Positions 1 to 9,002 of a stretch of 34,830 bases of DNA are shown here, piece after piece; position 1 is the first letter of the stretch, and each line of letters opens with the position of its first letter. The stretch covers positions 1 to 34,830 of the forward strand of contig REAW01000032.1 of assembly GCA_004293725.1 (NCBI GenBank), written 5' to 3'. The position numbers and the translations under genes are program-made. The stretch is from Curvibacter sp. GTDB lineage: Bacteria; Pseudomonadota; Gammaproteobacteria; Burkholderiales; Burkholderiaceae_C. The notes under the pieces were generated by a model. That model made no database searches and was not told where the DNA came from. It saw only the letters and a program-made list of their open reading frames with translations.

Positions 1-39
1 CACTTGGAGTGCGCCGTTGCCCGCAAGGGACTTAACCGA

Positions 40-1275
40 TTACTTGTAAACGCGTTGGCGCACTTGCTCCAGGCGTTCCAGGATGGCTTGGCGGTCTTGC
101 GGTTTCAACATGTACTGTTGGAACCCGTTCATGCCGGCCTGGGCCATTTCTGCAGGTGCGTCGCGGTCATAGAACTGACCCAACGCATAAGCGTTGGACA
201 GCATGGAGAAGCCTGCCTTCAGGTACGTGTCCTTGGGCATGGTGGCGTTTTTGTTGACTGGCAGTTGGCCCAAAATGGTGTTCATTTCGGTTTGCACTTC
301 TGGCTTGGCCATGTAGGCCAGGAAGCGACGCGCATCCACCTTGTTCTTGGCCTTGGAAGTAATGTGGATAGTGTCGGTAGGTGCATCTTCAGCCTTCGGC
401 ACACCCTTGGTAATCTCAGGGAACTGCATGAAGCCCAGTTGCGCTTCAGTCAGTCCGGCTTCCTTCATCGGAGCCACTGCAAAGTTGCCCATCAGGTACA
501 TGGCGGCCTCGCCCTTCACGAACGCAGGCAGCGCCTCTTGCCACTGGTAGGAGGCATGGTTGGCCAGGTAGTAGCCGGGCTTCACCAGATCATCCCACTT
601 GTCGAACACCGCTTGCACGCGCTTGTCGGTGTAAGGCACCTTGCCAGCGGTCAGGTCCATGTGGAACTCGTAGCCATTGACGCGCATGTTCATGTAGTCA
701 AACCAGCCGCCGGTTGTCCAGGTGGCTTTGGTGCCGATGGCAAACGGTGTGATGTTGTTGGACTTCAGAGTGGCAGATGCCTTGACCAGGTCTTCCCAAG
801 TCTTGGGCTCAGCAATCTTCAGCTTGGCGAAGATGTCCTTGCGGTAGTACACACCCCACTGGTAGTAGGTGTAGGGCAGGCCCCACTTTTTGCCATTGAT
901 GGTCATGGAGGCGCTGGCTGACTTGAACGACTCGTTCAAGCCTTCCTTGGCCCACACATCACTCACATCTTCAAACAAGCCGGCATTGACAAACGGTGCC
1001 ATGCGGTTGCCTGCGTACCAAGTGGCGAGGTCCGGCGGATTGGCCGTCAGGAAGTTGCGAATGGAAGTCTTGTAGCCTTCGTGGTCAAAGGTGTTGATCT
1101 TCACCTTCACATCTGGGTTGGCCTTCTCAAATCCCTTGACCAAGGCTTCAAACGCGGCCTTGGGTGCGGGATCCGAGGCGTCGGTGTTGATCACCAGGTC
1201 GCCAGCCATTGCTGACAGTCCACAGGCCATCAAGGCCGCGGTTGCCAGAGCGAGTCGTACAGGTTTGAATGTCAT
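40..1275 (-). CDS. ABC transporter periplasmic sugar-binding protein (CUT1-type)
   Basis: A 411-residue extracellular solute-binding protein of the carbohydrate uptake (family 1) class. The first 24 residues form a signal peptide: basic start, hydrophobic LALATAALMACGLSAMA core, cleavage before GDLVINT. The mature part shows the family's typical order: a segment on proteins that tile the cleft (FEKANPDVKVKINTFDH), an aromatic-rich middle (WTTGGWFDYMNM) and the conserved GEAAMYLMGNF region that contacts the bound sugar. It should capture a mono- or oligosaccharide in the periplasm and deliver it to inner-membrane permeases, which are not in the window and probably follow beyond position 1. It is the last visible gene of a minus-strand run, 33 bp after the beta-galactosidase. 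The substrate cannot be read from sequence; a galactoside or aldose is inferred from the neighbouring enzymes. Confidence 0.9.
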   Translation of the reverse strand: MTFKPVRLALATAALMACGLSAMAGDLVINTDASDPAPKAAFEALVKGFEKANPDVKVKINTFDHEGYKTSIRNFLTANPPDLATWYAGNRMAPFVNAGLFEDVSDVWAKEGLNESFKSASASMTINGKKWGLPYTYYQWGVYYRKDIFAKLKIAEPKTWEDLVKASATLKSNNITPFAIGTKATWTTGGWFDYMNMRVNGYEFHMDLTAGKVPYTDKRVQAVFDKWDDLVKPGYYLANHASYQWQEALPAFVKGEAAMYLMGNFAVAPMKEAGLTEAQLGFMQFPEITKGVPKAEDAPTDTIHITSKAKNKVDARRFLAYMAKPEVQTEMNTILGQLPVNKNATMPKDTYLKAGFSMLSNAYALGQFYDRDAPAEMAQAGMNGFQQYMLKPQDRQAILERLEQVRQRVYK

Positions 1276-1308
1276 GTCTTGTCTCCTAAAGTTACGTCGT
1301 CAGACGCG

Positions 1309-3300
1309 TTATTTGGAAGCGGTTAGCTTCCAGATGGCCAGGCCCTGGGGGGCCAATTCACGCGCACCCAGCAGGCAGAGCGCATGTGTTGACGGGGAAA
1401 AATTCACCGTTGAACTCGAAAAATTCTGGACAAAGGCGAGGTCGCCTTTGCGGCTAATGCGCACATCGGCGGGAACCGCTTGCGGTGCAAGTCCGGCAGC
1501 CTGTGCGGCTTGCGTGAGGAGCTGAAGCCACCCGCCCTCGTTGGGCCAGCCCGCGCTGTACCACACTGCGCCGTGGCGCGTGACAGCGGGTTTGCCATCT
1601 GCAAATGTCGCAACACTGGTGGCACCGGTGAGCGCCAAGTCCTCGCGCCAGCGTGTGACTTCAAAAGCTCCACCATCCGCCCATTGCACAGCGTCGGTCA
1701 GACCAGGCGGCAGCGATGCCACGCGTTGCACTTGCACACCGGCCAAGGTACCGAATGCACCGGGCGGCAGCGTGTCCGGAAATGCAAGGGCCTGGCCCTT
1801 GGCACCGCTGCGTGGCCCGAACACCACTTGCGCGCCGCTGGCTTGCAAGCGCTGGGCCAAGACAGCGTCTTCACGCATGTGGGCCGGCAGCAAGACCAGT
1901 TGGTAGGCAGACACGTCGGCCTTGCTGGAGACGATGTCTACGTCCAGGCCTAAGCAGCGCATGGCGCTGTAGGCGCGGAATGCGATTTCGATGGCATTGA
2001 AGTCTGCCCCTTGTGGCTGTATTTGCGCCATCCAAATACTGGGGTAATCAAAAATGATAGCTGCTCGCGCAGACTCCATGGGCGCTAGGGGTAGATTTGG
2101 CTTGGAATTGAGTCCCAGCTTCTGCACCTCAGCGAACACCTGCTTGGCTTCCATACCGCCTTGGTCCAGGCTGCGGTCCGGGCGGTTCAGGCCGGCGTGC
2201 ATCTGCTCTTGGGCAAACGGCGCCTGGCGCCAGCGGAAGTAGCTCACCACTTCGGCGCCATGGGCAAAAGCCTGCCATGTCCACAGGCGCACCATGCCAT
2301 CCAGCGGCGCCGGGTTCCACTGCGCCCAGTTCACCGGCCCCGGTTGTTGCTCCATGACCCACCATCGGCCTTTGTTGGCGCCCTGGCACATGCCACGATA
2401 GAGGTCGTGGTGGAAAGACGGAATATCGGGATGCCCGGTGCGGGCGTAGCGGCGCTTTTCGTCCGCGGTCAGGAAGAAGTCCTGGGTGAAGCCCAGCGGG
2501 TAGCTGTCCCACGTCGCAACATCGAGGTCCTGTGCCACATCGTGGTGGTCGAACTCGGTGAAGAAGCCCATGTAGTTATGCACCACATCACGGCCGGGTG
2601 AGTGCTGGCGCAGCAGATCGGTCTGGATACGGTTGAAGGCCACCACCTCGTCCGAGGCAAAGCGGCGATAGTCCAGACGGTGCGCGGGGTTGGCTTCGGT
2701 GACTGTGCCTACCGGCGCATCCACTTCGTCAAAACTGCGGTACTCCTGACTCCAGAACACCGTTCCCCACGCCGCGTTGAGTGCGGCGACTATGCCATAA
2801 CGCTTCGCAAGCCACACGCGGAACTCGGCGCGTGCAGCCTGGCTGTAGCTCAGTACGGTGAGGTGACAGCCGTACTCGTTGTCGGTTTGCCAGGCCACGA
2901 CGCCCGGGTGCTTGCCGTAGCGCTTGCCTACTTCGGAAGTGATGCGCGCGGACTGCGCGCGGTAGGTTTTGCTGGAAAAACAGTAGTGACGCCGTGAGCC
3001 GAAACCACGGGTGTCGCCATTCGCATCCACCGCCAGCATGGACGGGTCGGCATCGACCAGCCATTTGGGGGGCGTGGCGGTGGGCGTGCACATCACCACC
3101 TTCAGCCCGGCGGCATGGAGTATGTCGATAGCACGGTCCAGCCAAGCCCACTCAAATTGGCCCGGGTTGGGTTCAATGCGGCTCCAGGCAAATTCGGCAA
3201 TGCGCACGTACTCGATGCCCACATCCACCATTTGGCGGGCATCGTCGGCCCACCACGCTTCGGGCCATTGTTCGGGGTAATAGCAAACGCCGAGTTTCAT
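1309..3300 (-). CDS. Beta-galactosidase, glycoside hydrolase family 42
   Basis: A 663-residue cytoplasmic glycosidase, normal length for GH42. The N-terminus (KLGVCYYPEQWPEAWWADDA) is the classic family opening of the TIM barrel. The acid/base glutamate is E142 in the TDNEYGC motif, and the nucleophile is most likely E317 in WWVMEQQPGPVNW. No signal peptide is present, so it should act on galactosides after import. The B domain begins around residue 410 with the usual FDYPS motif. Residues about 398-416 are encoded by a copy of a dispersed repeat (2054-2109), which has replaced the linker before that domain without breaking the frame. The gene starts 11 bp after the ABC ATPase gene ends, so the two are co-transcribed. 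Activity on beta-galactosides is the family norm; some members act on beta-galactans or alpha-L-arabinosides. Confidence 0.93.
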   Translation of the reverse strand: MKLGVCYYPEQWPEAWWADDARQMVDVGIEYVRIAEFAWSRIEPNPGQFEWAWLDRAIDILHAAGLKVVMCTPTATPPKWLVDADPSMLAVDANGDTRGFGSRRHYCFSSKTYRAQSARITSEVGKRYGKHPGVVAWQTDNEYGCHLTVLSYSQAARAEFRVWLAKRYGIVAALNAAWGTVFWSQEYRSFDEVDAPVGTVTEANPAHRLDYRRFASDEVVAFNRIQTDLLRQHSPGRDVVHNYMGFFTEFDHHDVAQDLDVATWDSYPLGFTQDFFLTADEKRRYARTGHPDIPSFHHDLYRGMCQGANKGRWWVMEQQPGPVNWAQWNPAPLDGMVRLWTWQAFAHGAEVVSYFRWRQAPFAQEQMHAGLNRPDRSLDQGGMEAKQVFAEVQKLGLNSKPNLPLAPMESARAAIIFDYPSIWMAQIQPQGADFNAIEIAFRAYSAMRCLGLDVDIVSSKADVSAYQLVLLPAHMREDAVLAQRLQASGAQVVFGPRSGAKGQALAFPDTLPPGAFGTLAGVQVQRVASLPPGLTDAVQWADGGAFEVTRWREDLALTGATSVATFADGKPAVTRHGAVWYSAGWPNEGGWLQLLTQAAQAAGLAPQAVPADVRISRKGDLAFVQNFSSSTVNFSPSTHALCLLGARELAPQGLAIWKLTASK
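2054..2109. repeat. Dispersed repeat copy inside the GH42 beta-galactosidase gene
   Basis: The plus strand begins ATGATAGCTGCTCGCGCA, continues with TCCATGGGCGCTAG and ends GATTTGGCTTGGAA. The copy at 30572, read on the minus strand, matches this in order and spacing over about 52 bp. It lies within the coding sequence and preserves the frame, encoding residues about 398-416 next to the conserved FDYPS motif. Confidence 0.75.
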
Positions 3301-3311
3301 GGAAGTGTGTC

Positions 3312-4472
3312 TCAGGCTGTTGCGACGGCGGATGCCAGCGGCAAGTCTTCATTGGCCACAGTGCGCTCCAGCGCACGGCCATCTACATCAAACAAATGCA
3401 GGTGCTGCGGCGGCAGCGACATGGCCACGCGCTCGCCCGCCTTGGCAAACGAATTGCCCGGGGCTTTGACAACCCACGGGGCGCCAGCGACGCCACTGTC
3501 GAGGTACAGGTAGGTGGATTCGCCCAAACGTTCCTGCCACTGCACAACGCGGATCACATGCTGGGAACCAGTGCCAATTTCCGCGTCCTCCGGCCGCAGA
3601 CCAATGGTCACCGGGCTGCCTGTCGCCAAGCGCGTCGCGTTGACACGTACTTGGAGGCTCTCACCGCCAACCAGTTTGACGCTGGCTACTTCGGGGGTTG
3701 CGGCGGTCAGAACACCCTCAACAAAATTCATCTTCGGGGAACCAATGAAGCCCGCAACAAACTTGTTGACCGGGCGGTGGTACAGCTCCAGTGGCGCACC
3801 AAACTGGGCGACGCTGCCGTCCTTGGCCACGGCTTCGCCAGCGTTGAGCAACACGATGCGGTCGGCCAGCGTCATGGCTTCAACTTGGTCGTGGGTCACG
3901 TAGACCGTGCTGGCCTTGCCGAAATCGCGGTGGATCTTGGCAATCTCGAAGCGCGTTTGCACGCGTAAAGCGGCGTCCAGGTTAGACAGCGGCTCGTCAA
4001 ACAAAAACACGCCAGGTTCGCGCACGATAGCGCGACCAATCGCCACGCGCTGACGCTGGCCACCCGACAGGGCCTTGGGCAAACGCTCCAGCAAGGGTCC
4101 GAGCTGGAGAATGCGTGCCGCTTCGTTCACACGGCGGTCAATTTGGTCTTGCGGAGTCTTGGATAGGCGCAGGCCAAACGCCATGTTTTCAAACACGGTC
4201 ATGTGGGGAAAAAGCGCGTAGCTCTGGAACACCATGGCCACACCGCGCTGGGCGGGGGCTACATCGTTCATTTTCTGACCACCAATGCGCAGTTCGCCGC
4301 TGTTGATGGTTTCCAGACCAGCCACCATACGCAACAGGGTGGATTTGCCGCAGCCCGACGGGCCTACGAAAACACAAAATTCGTTTTCCCCAATATCCAG
4401 CGACACATCGCGGATCACTGGTGCGTGGTCGCCATAGGCTTTGAAAACGCGGTTCAGTTCAATACGGGCCAT
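3312..4472 (-). CDS. Sugar ABC transporter ATP-binding protein (MalK/UgpC type)
   Basis: A 386-residue nucleotide-binding subunit of a CUT1 sugar importer. Walker A is GPSGCGKST at 37-45, the signature is LSGGQ at 135-139, Walker B is VFLFDE at 155-160, and the switch histidine is H194 in YVTHDQVEAM. The C-terminal 140 residues form the TOBE/OB regulatory domain typical of MalK and UgpC proteins. It powers the importer whose binding protein is encoded two genes downstream. The start lies 21 bp after the dehydratase stop, and the stop is 11 bp before the beta-galactosidase start, so it sits in the middle of an operon. Such ATPases are often shared between several sugar importers, so specificity is not implied. 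Confidence 0.93.
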   Translation of the reverse strand: MARIELNRVFKAYGDHAPVIRDVSLDIGENEFCVFVGPSGCGKSTLLRMVAGLETINSGELRIGGQKMNDVAPAQRGVAMVFQSYALFPHMTVFENMAFGLRLSKTPQDQIDRRVNEAARILQLGPLLERLPKALSGGQRQRVAIGRAIVREPGVFLFDEPLSNLDAALRVQTRFEIAKIHRDFGKASTVYVTHDQVEAMTLADRIVLLNAGEAVAKDGSVAQFGAPLELYHRPVNKFVAGFIGSPKMNFVEGVLTAATPEVASVKLVGGESLQVRVNATRLATGSPVTIGLRPEDAEIGTGSQHVIRVVQWQERLGESTYLYLDSGVAGAPWVVKAPGNSFAKAGERVAMSLPPQHLHLFDVDGRALERTVANEDLPLASAVATA

Positions 4473-4493
4473 GAGATTTCCTTGCCAATGCGC

Positions 4494-6224
4494 TTAGTGG
4501 GAGTCACGGGGCACGGCGTCGCCGCGGCAGCCTACGAGGAAATCCAGGTCTGCCCCTTTATCGGCCTGCAAAACGTGCTTGTGGTACAGGCGTACATACC
4601 CAGACAAGGGTTCAGGCGGTGCCACCCAGGAGGCGCGGCGTTGCGCCAGTTCTTCATCACTGATCAACAGTTGCAGCTTGCGCGCAGCCACATCGAGTTC
4701 GATCATGTCGCCGTCCTTGACCAGAGCCAACGGGCCTCCGGCTGCGGCTTCAGGCGCTACGTGCAGCACCACAGTGCCAAAGGCAGTGCCGCTCATGCGG
4801 GCATCGGAGATGCGGACCATATCCGTCACGCCTTGCTTGAGCAGCTTGGGCGGCAGACCCATGTTGCCGACTTCAGCCATGCCCGGGTAGCCCATGGGGC
4901 CGCAGTTTTTGAGCACCATGACGGAGTTCGCATCGATGTCCAGATCGGGGTCCTGAATGCGGCTCTTGTAGTGGTCTATGTCTTCAAACACCACGGCCCG
5001 ACCGGTGTGCTGGAGCAAGCTTGCGGTGGCGGCAGAGGGCTTGATCACGGCACCATTGGGTGCGAGGTTGCCGCGCAGAATGGCCAGACCGCCCTGGTCC
5101 ACCAACGGCTTGTCCAGCGACAGGATGACGTCGTCATTGAAGCATTCCGCGTCCTTGACGTTGTCAGAAATCGTGTAGCCGTTCACCGTCATGGCATGGC
5201 CATGCAGCTTGCCTGCGTCCAGCAGGCGCCTCATCACGACCGGCAGGCCGCCTGCGTAGTAGAAGTCTTCCATCAGGTACTTGCCGGAGGGCATGAGGTT
5301 CAGGATGGTGGGAATATCCCGCCCCAAGCGATCCCAGTCGTCCAGCGTCAGCTCAATGCCAACCCGCCCTGCGATGGCCAGCAGATGGATGACCGCGTTC
5401 GTGGAGCCACCGATGGCACCGCATACACGGATCGCGTTCTCAAATGCTTCCCGGGTCAGGATGTGCGACAAGCGCACATCGCGGTTCACCAGATCCACGA
5501 TTTGGCGACCGGCACGCTGGGCCAGTTCATAACGCCTGGAATCGACCGCTGGAATTGCCGCATTGGTAGGCAGTGCCACGCCCAAGGCCTCGACCAGGCT
5601 GGCCATGGTGGACGCGGTGCCCATGGTCATGCACGTGCCGGCTGACCGGGACATGGAACCTTCGGCTTGCATGAACTGGGGCAGTGTCATCGAGCCCGCA
5701 TTCACCGCCTCGGAAAACTTCCACACATGGGTGCCGGAGCCGATCGTTTCTCCGCGGTAGTGACCATTGAGCATGCCACCACCTGACACCACGATAGTGG
5801 GCAAGTCCACACTGGCGGCACCCATCAATGTGGCAGGCGTGGTTTTGTCGCAACCTGCCAGGAGCACGACGCCATCCAGCGGATGGGCCCGAATGCCCTC
5901 TTCCACATCGATGCTGGCCAGGTTGCGGTAGAGCATGGCGGTGGGACGCATCAAGGTCTCACCCAAAGAAGACACTGGAAACTCAACCGGCAAGCCACCC
6001 GCCTGCAGCACGCCATGTTTGACCCGTTGAGCCAGTTCACGGAAATGCTGGTTACAAGGGGTCAGCTCACTCCAGGTGTTGCAAATGCCGATGACCGGGC
6101 GGCCATCAAAGCTGTCGTCAGGCAGACCTTCGCTCTTCATCCAGCTGCGGTGAATGAAATTGTCTTTGCTGGTGCCGCCAAACCAGTGCTGAGAGCGGCG
6201 TTTCTTGGGCGTGGAGTCGGTCAT
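4494..6224 (-). CDS. IlvD/Edd-family sugar-acid dehydratase (L-arabinonate dehydratase-like)
   Basis: A 576-residue member of the dihydroxy-acid/6-phosphogluconate dehydratase family. Three cysteines, C57 (LTPCNQH), C125 (AGCDKTTP) and C198 (AGTCMTMGT), have the spacing known for the [2Fe-2S] ligands of L-arabinonate and D-xylonate dehydratases, and K127 matches the Mg-site lysine. The N-terminal QHWFGGTSKDNFIHRSW stretch is characteristic of the sugar-acid branch rather than true IlvD. It should convert an aldonate to the 2-keto-3-deoxy acid in a non-phosphorylated pathway. Its place at the head of an operon with a sugar importer and beta-galactosidase suggests L-arabinonate, D-galactonate or D-fuconate as substrate. 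Aldose dehydrogenase, lactonase and downstream enzymes are not in the window. Confidence 0.88.
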   Translation of the reverse strand: MTDSTPKKRRSQHWFGGTSKDNFIHRSWMKSEGLPDDSFDGRPVIGICNTWSELTPCNQHFRELAQRVKHGVLQAGGLPVEFPVSSLGETLMRPTAMLYRNLASIDVEEGIRAHPLDGVVLLAGCDKTTPATLMGAASVDLPTIVVSGGGMLNGHYRGETIGSGTHVWKFSEAVNAGSMTLPQFMQAEGSMSRSAGTCMTMGTASTMASLVEALGVALPTNAAIPAVDSRRYELAQRAGRQIVDLVNRDVRLSHILTREAFENAIRVCGAIGGSTNAVIHLLAIAGRVGIELTLDDWDRLGRDIPTILNLMPSGKYLMEDFYYAGGLPVVMRRLLDAGKLHGHAMTVNGYTISDNVKDAECFNDDVILSLDKPLVDQGGLAILRGNLAPNGAVIKPSAATASLLQHTGRAVVFEDIDHYKSRIQDPDLDIDANSVMVLKNCGPMGYPGMAEVGNMGLPPKLLKQGVTDMVRISDARMSGTAFGTVVLHVAPEAAAGGPLALVKDGDMIELDVAARKLQLLISDEELAQRRASWVAPPEPLSGYVRLYHKHVLQADKGADLDFLVGCRGDAVPRDSH

Positions 6225-6244
6225 GTGGGCTTAACGGGTGATTC

Positions 6245-6275
6245 TTGCGTTTAATTGTCATACAAATAAACGCAA
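6245..6275. promoter_or_regulatory. 31-bp palindromic operator upstream of the dehydratase operon
   Basis: The 31 bp read TTGCGTTTA, A, TTGT, CAT, ACAA, A, TAAACGCAA: two 9-bp outer arms and two 4-bp inner arms pair perfectly around a 3-bp centre, with one A/A mismatch on each side. The core TTGTCATACAA resembles sites bound by FadR-type GntR regulators. It lies 21 bp upstream of the dehydratase start, where binding would block transcription, and 54 bp beyond the stop of the FadR-type regulator gene. A partial copy (TTGTCATA) occurs at 7101 upstream of the regulator itself. Binding by that regulator is inferred. Confidence 0.75.
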
Positions 6276-6328
6276 ACAAATCAAGGGAATACCCTCGATT
6301 CCGCCAAGCTCTCGCAAAAAATCCCCGA

Positions 6329-7057
6329 CTAATGTTCTATCAAGACACTTTTCATCAGCGTTCGCGTGTCGGAAAGCATCCCTGCCATTCGGTGCAGTGC
6401 GCTTTGTGCATCACCGGCCTCGATCGCCTGGAATACTTTTTGGTGATCCCCAAACCCACGCTTGAAGTCTCCCGCTCGCCGGGCGCTCACCGCGAGTAGC
6501 GACTCCAGTGCACTGCCAATAATTGCGGCTAGCGGCATCAACAATGGGTTATTGGTGGCCCGCAATATGGCGGTATGAAACTCCAGATCAGCCTCCACCC
6601 ACTGGCTGATAACTGACGCAGATTGCATTCGTGACAGTGCGCTGGCAATGGCGGCCAATTGGTCATTGCTGCGACTTTTTGCAGCCAGTGATGCAGCCGC
6701 CGGCTCCAGTATTTCGCGCAACTCCATCAGGTGCCGCAAAAACTCGGCATCGACTCCGGTTGCACATCGCCAGGCAAGAATGTCGGGGTCCAACAAATTC
6801 CACAGGTCTTTGGTCCGCACTCGGGTGCCAACCCGCGGTCGCGACTCCAGCAAACCTTTGGCAGCCAGCACCTTGACCGCCTCCCGTAACGCGGTGCGGC
6901 TGACGGAGAGCTCTTGGCACAACAACTCTTCGTTGGGCAATAGACCGCCCGCCGCGTAGACACCACCCACAATACGGCGGCCCATTTCGTTCACCACTTG
7001 GCCGTGCAGATTTCGACCGGTGTACGTGGAAACTGAATTCTTAGAATGCGGCGTCAT
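6329..7057 (-). CDS. GntR-family (FadR subfamily) transcriptional regulator
   Basis: A 242-residue repressor-type protein. Residues about 15-82 are a winged helix-turn-helix with the usual SVSRTALREAVKVLAAKGLL recognition region and a wing ending RPRVGTRV. Residues about 105-225 are an all-helical FCD ligand-binding domain in which D157, H161, H205 and H222 occupy the usual metal-site positions. FCD regulators commonly sense organic or sugar acids, which fits control of the sugar-acid dehydratase operon that begins 104 bp downstream. The strong palindrome in that gap is the likely target. The start at 7057 is the first ATG and gives a normal length. Confidence 0.9.
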   Translation of the reverse strand: MTPHSKNSVSTYTGRNLHGQVVNEMGRRIVGGVYAAGGLLPNEELLCQELSVSRTALREAVKVLAAKGLLESRPRVGTRVRTKDLWNLLDPDILAWRCATGVDAEFLRHLMELREILEPAAASLAAKSRSNDQLAAIASALSRMQSASVISQWVEADLEFHTAILRATNNPLLMPLAAIIGSALESLLAVSARRAGDFKRGFGDHQKVFQAIEAGDAQSALHRMAGMLSDTRTLMKSVLIEH

Positions 7058-7100
7058 AGCGTGGTGGTGATTCGAGGAAATGATGACAAGGATAGATTAT

Positions 7101-7110
7101 TTGTCATATG
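7101..7110. promoter_or_regulatory. Partial operator copy upstream of the FadR-type regulator
   Basis: TTGTCATATG here repeats TTGTCATA from the centre of the 31-bp palindrome at 6245, followed by a TTTA stretch also seen in that site. It lies 44 bp upstream of the regulator start, in the 163-bp gap before the lyase gene, so it could mediate autoregulation. Only one half is well conserved, and the match could be chance. Confidence 0.35.
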
Positions 7111-7220
7111 TTTAGTCAAAAAATTGTGCGATGAGTTTGGAGCCCCCGCCCTGCATCCCATTGTCAATGTTGACGCCTCCTAACAACGCCTGCAATGTCC
7201 AAGATAGGTCAGGTTTGCGA

Positions 7221-9002
7221 TCAAATGACCCCGAAGCGCACACACAAGTGCCAGCTCCCATCAGCCTGCGCTGGAGCGCTGACGATGAGCTGGCGGGTAT
7301 TGGGATTTGGAGAATCCAGGTCACTCGCGGGCGCAGAAATATCTCTCACCTCCAGTCGCAAACCACTGCCAGCAAACTGCACACGCATTGACTTATTTTT
7401 TTGTGTCAATCTCGCCGTGCTGCCCTCTAAATGGACTCCGGCTTCTGTCGCCATCGTCCATCGGACGGAGGTGCCTGGGGGGGCTCCTTCAAGCCTGTCA
7501 TCCATTTCCACCGCAGTGGCAGAAAAACGGACGCGGCGGCTGGCCATATTTAGGCCCAGCACGGAGGACAGATCAACCAGTGCTTCGTTTTCGTTCACCA
7601 TGCGCAGTGTGGCCATGCCAAGAGCACTATGGGGTTTGCCACCAACTGTCAAGGTGTTGTGCGCATCACTACCCAAGCGGAACACCTTCCACCGCGGCGA
7701 TTCTTGCCTCATGTTCCAAAGGTCGATGCCGCGCGATTCGAGGCTGTTGTAATCCTGCATCCCCAAGTCTTTGGCCCAGCGCAGTCCGGCGTAGTCCAGC
7801 GCAAAACTGCCACCATCCATATGGGCATGGTTGTGGGCTGCACCCCCGCCTTTGATGGCAAACCACAAGGCATTCGGGTCGGCCCAAGACGAACGCCAGA
7901 TTGCCACCGGTTGTGCACCTTGCCCTGCAAAAGATGGGAGCGTAGAAATGCCAGAGCCCTTGGTGGGCCACCACAGAATAGATAGCGGCGCGAATCGCTC
8001 GGACACGCCCTGATTCTTGCGGATCATTTCGCGCTTGGAGTTCAGCCAGTCTGGCTGCCCCAGTTCGCGTGCAAGGTACACAATCGGCGATGGCAGCTCT
8101 TGCCCTTCATTGCCGTCTGCAAAGTTGAAGTGCTTGCCAGAGGTGCCAATGGAGTGCGTGTAGAACTCTGCGCTTCGGGCAAACCCAGGTGCCGCAAGCA
8201 CGCCCCAGTCCGGCAAGGAAGCGTTGCGCAGTGCTGCCACCAGCAGTACCGAGTAAGTCGTGCCATAGCTCCAGTAACCCGGCCCTTCCGGGTAAACACC
8301 GTCGGGTTGGTAGGCGTCCAGCCCGGTCAGGACCTCCTTCTGGGCTGCGGCCAGGACGTCGGCGGCCAGCGCGGGCTCGTCGTCCTGCACAGCCATCGCG
8401 CCCAGCACCATGCCGCCAATACAAACCTGGTTCCAATTGTTGCGATAGCGGAATGTTTTGTGTCCGTTGCGCGCTTGGGCGATCCCTTTGTCAATGATGG
8501 CTGTACGTAAGAGTGTCCGATCGGTCTTGGAGAGGTCGTTGAAGAGCCAGTCGTATCCAATGGCCAATCCTGCTGTCATCTCGGCCACATCAAGGTAATG
8601 GCTGGGGTTCCAATCGGGGAAAGCGGCAACCGCGAGCATTTCGATACGTGCCCGGTCGAGGAAGGCGGCCTCGCCCGTGATCCGATACGCAAAGGCCCAC
8701 TGCAGCACCCGGCGAATGGCTTCACGCGAGGTGCTGAGCAGTCGGCGTCCATCAAGCTTGTACGTCAACTGGGCAAGCCCCAGATCATTGCGGGCGCGTG
8801 TCAGCAGCAAGGTTGCAAAGCGCTCCAAGTCTGGGTCGCCCTTGCGTCGCTCGTCCAGACTGGCCCACTCTGCTTCACTTACCAACAGACGCGGATGGCT
8901 CGACACGCTGCCGCGACTGGAGCTTGCGACATCTGCACTGCGGCCAACAACAGGGAGCGCTCCCAACATAGCCAGTGCGCTAAGGCATTTACGACGTTTC
9001 AT
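7221..9002 (-). CDS. Exported heparinase II/III-family polysaccharide lyase
   Basis: A 593-residue secreted enzyme. The N-terminus (MKRRKC, then a hydrophobic stretch, VVGRSA) is a signal peptide. An alpha/alpha-toroid domain follows to about residue 330, carrying NNWNQ (188-192) and EGPGYWSYG (239-247), where the family's catalytic asparagine and tyrosine are expected. The C-terminal beta-sandwich contains HNHAHMD (390-396), which holds the metal-binding and catalytic histidines of heparinase II-like lyases. It should cleave a uronic-acid-containing polysaccharide by beta-elimination in the periplasm. The gene reads in the same direction as the sugar operon but is separated from the regulator by 163 bp. 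The exact substrate (alginate, glycosaminoglycan-like or plant-derived) cannot be told from sequence. Confidence 0.85.
   Translation of the reverse strand: MKRRKCLSALAMLGALPVVGRSADVASSSRGSVSSHPRLLVSEAEWASLDERRKGDPDLERFATLLLTRARNDLGLAQLTYKLDGRRLLSTSREAIRRVLQWAFAYRITGEAAFLDRARIEMLAVAAFPDWNPSHYLDVAEMTAGLAIGYDWLFNDLSKTDRTLLRTAIIDKGIAQARNGHKTFRYRNNWNQVCIGGMVLGAMAVQDDEPALAADVLAAAQKEVLTGLDAYQPDGVYPEGPGYWSYGTTYSVLLVAALRNASLPDWGVLAAPGFARSAEFYTHSIGTSGKHFNFADGNEGQELPSPIVYLARELGQPDWLNSKREMIRKNQGVSERFAPLSILWWPTKGSGISTLPSFAGQGAQPVAIWRSSWADPNALWFAIKGGGAAHNHAHMDGGSFALDYAGLRWAKDLGMQDYNSLESRGIDLWNMRQESPRWKVFRLGSDAHNTLTVGGKPHSALGMATLRMVNENEALVDLSSVLGLNMASRRVRFSATAVEMDDRLEGAPPGTSVRWTMATEAGVHLEGSTARLTQKNKSMRVQFAGSGLRLEVRDISAPASDLDSPNPNTRQLIVSAPAQADGSWHLCVRFGVI

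Noticed and set aside
4203..5645. 480-codon plus-strand open frame across the dehydratase gene
   Set aside because: It is the reverse-strand shadow of the dehydratase and ATPase genes, whose conserved motifs are clear; its translation is rich in His and Gln without any domain.
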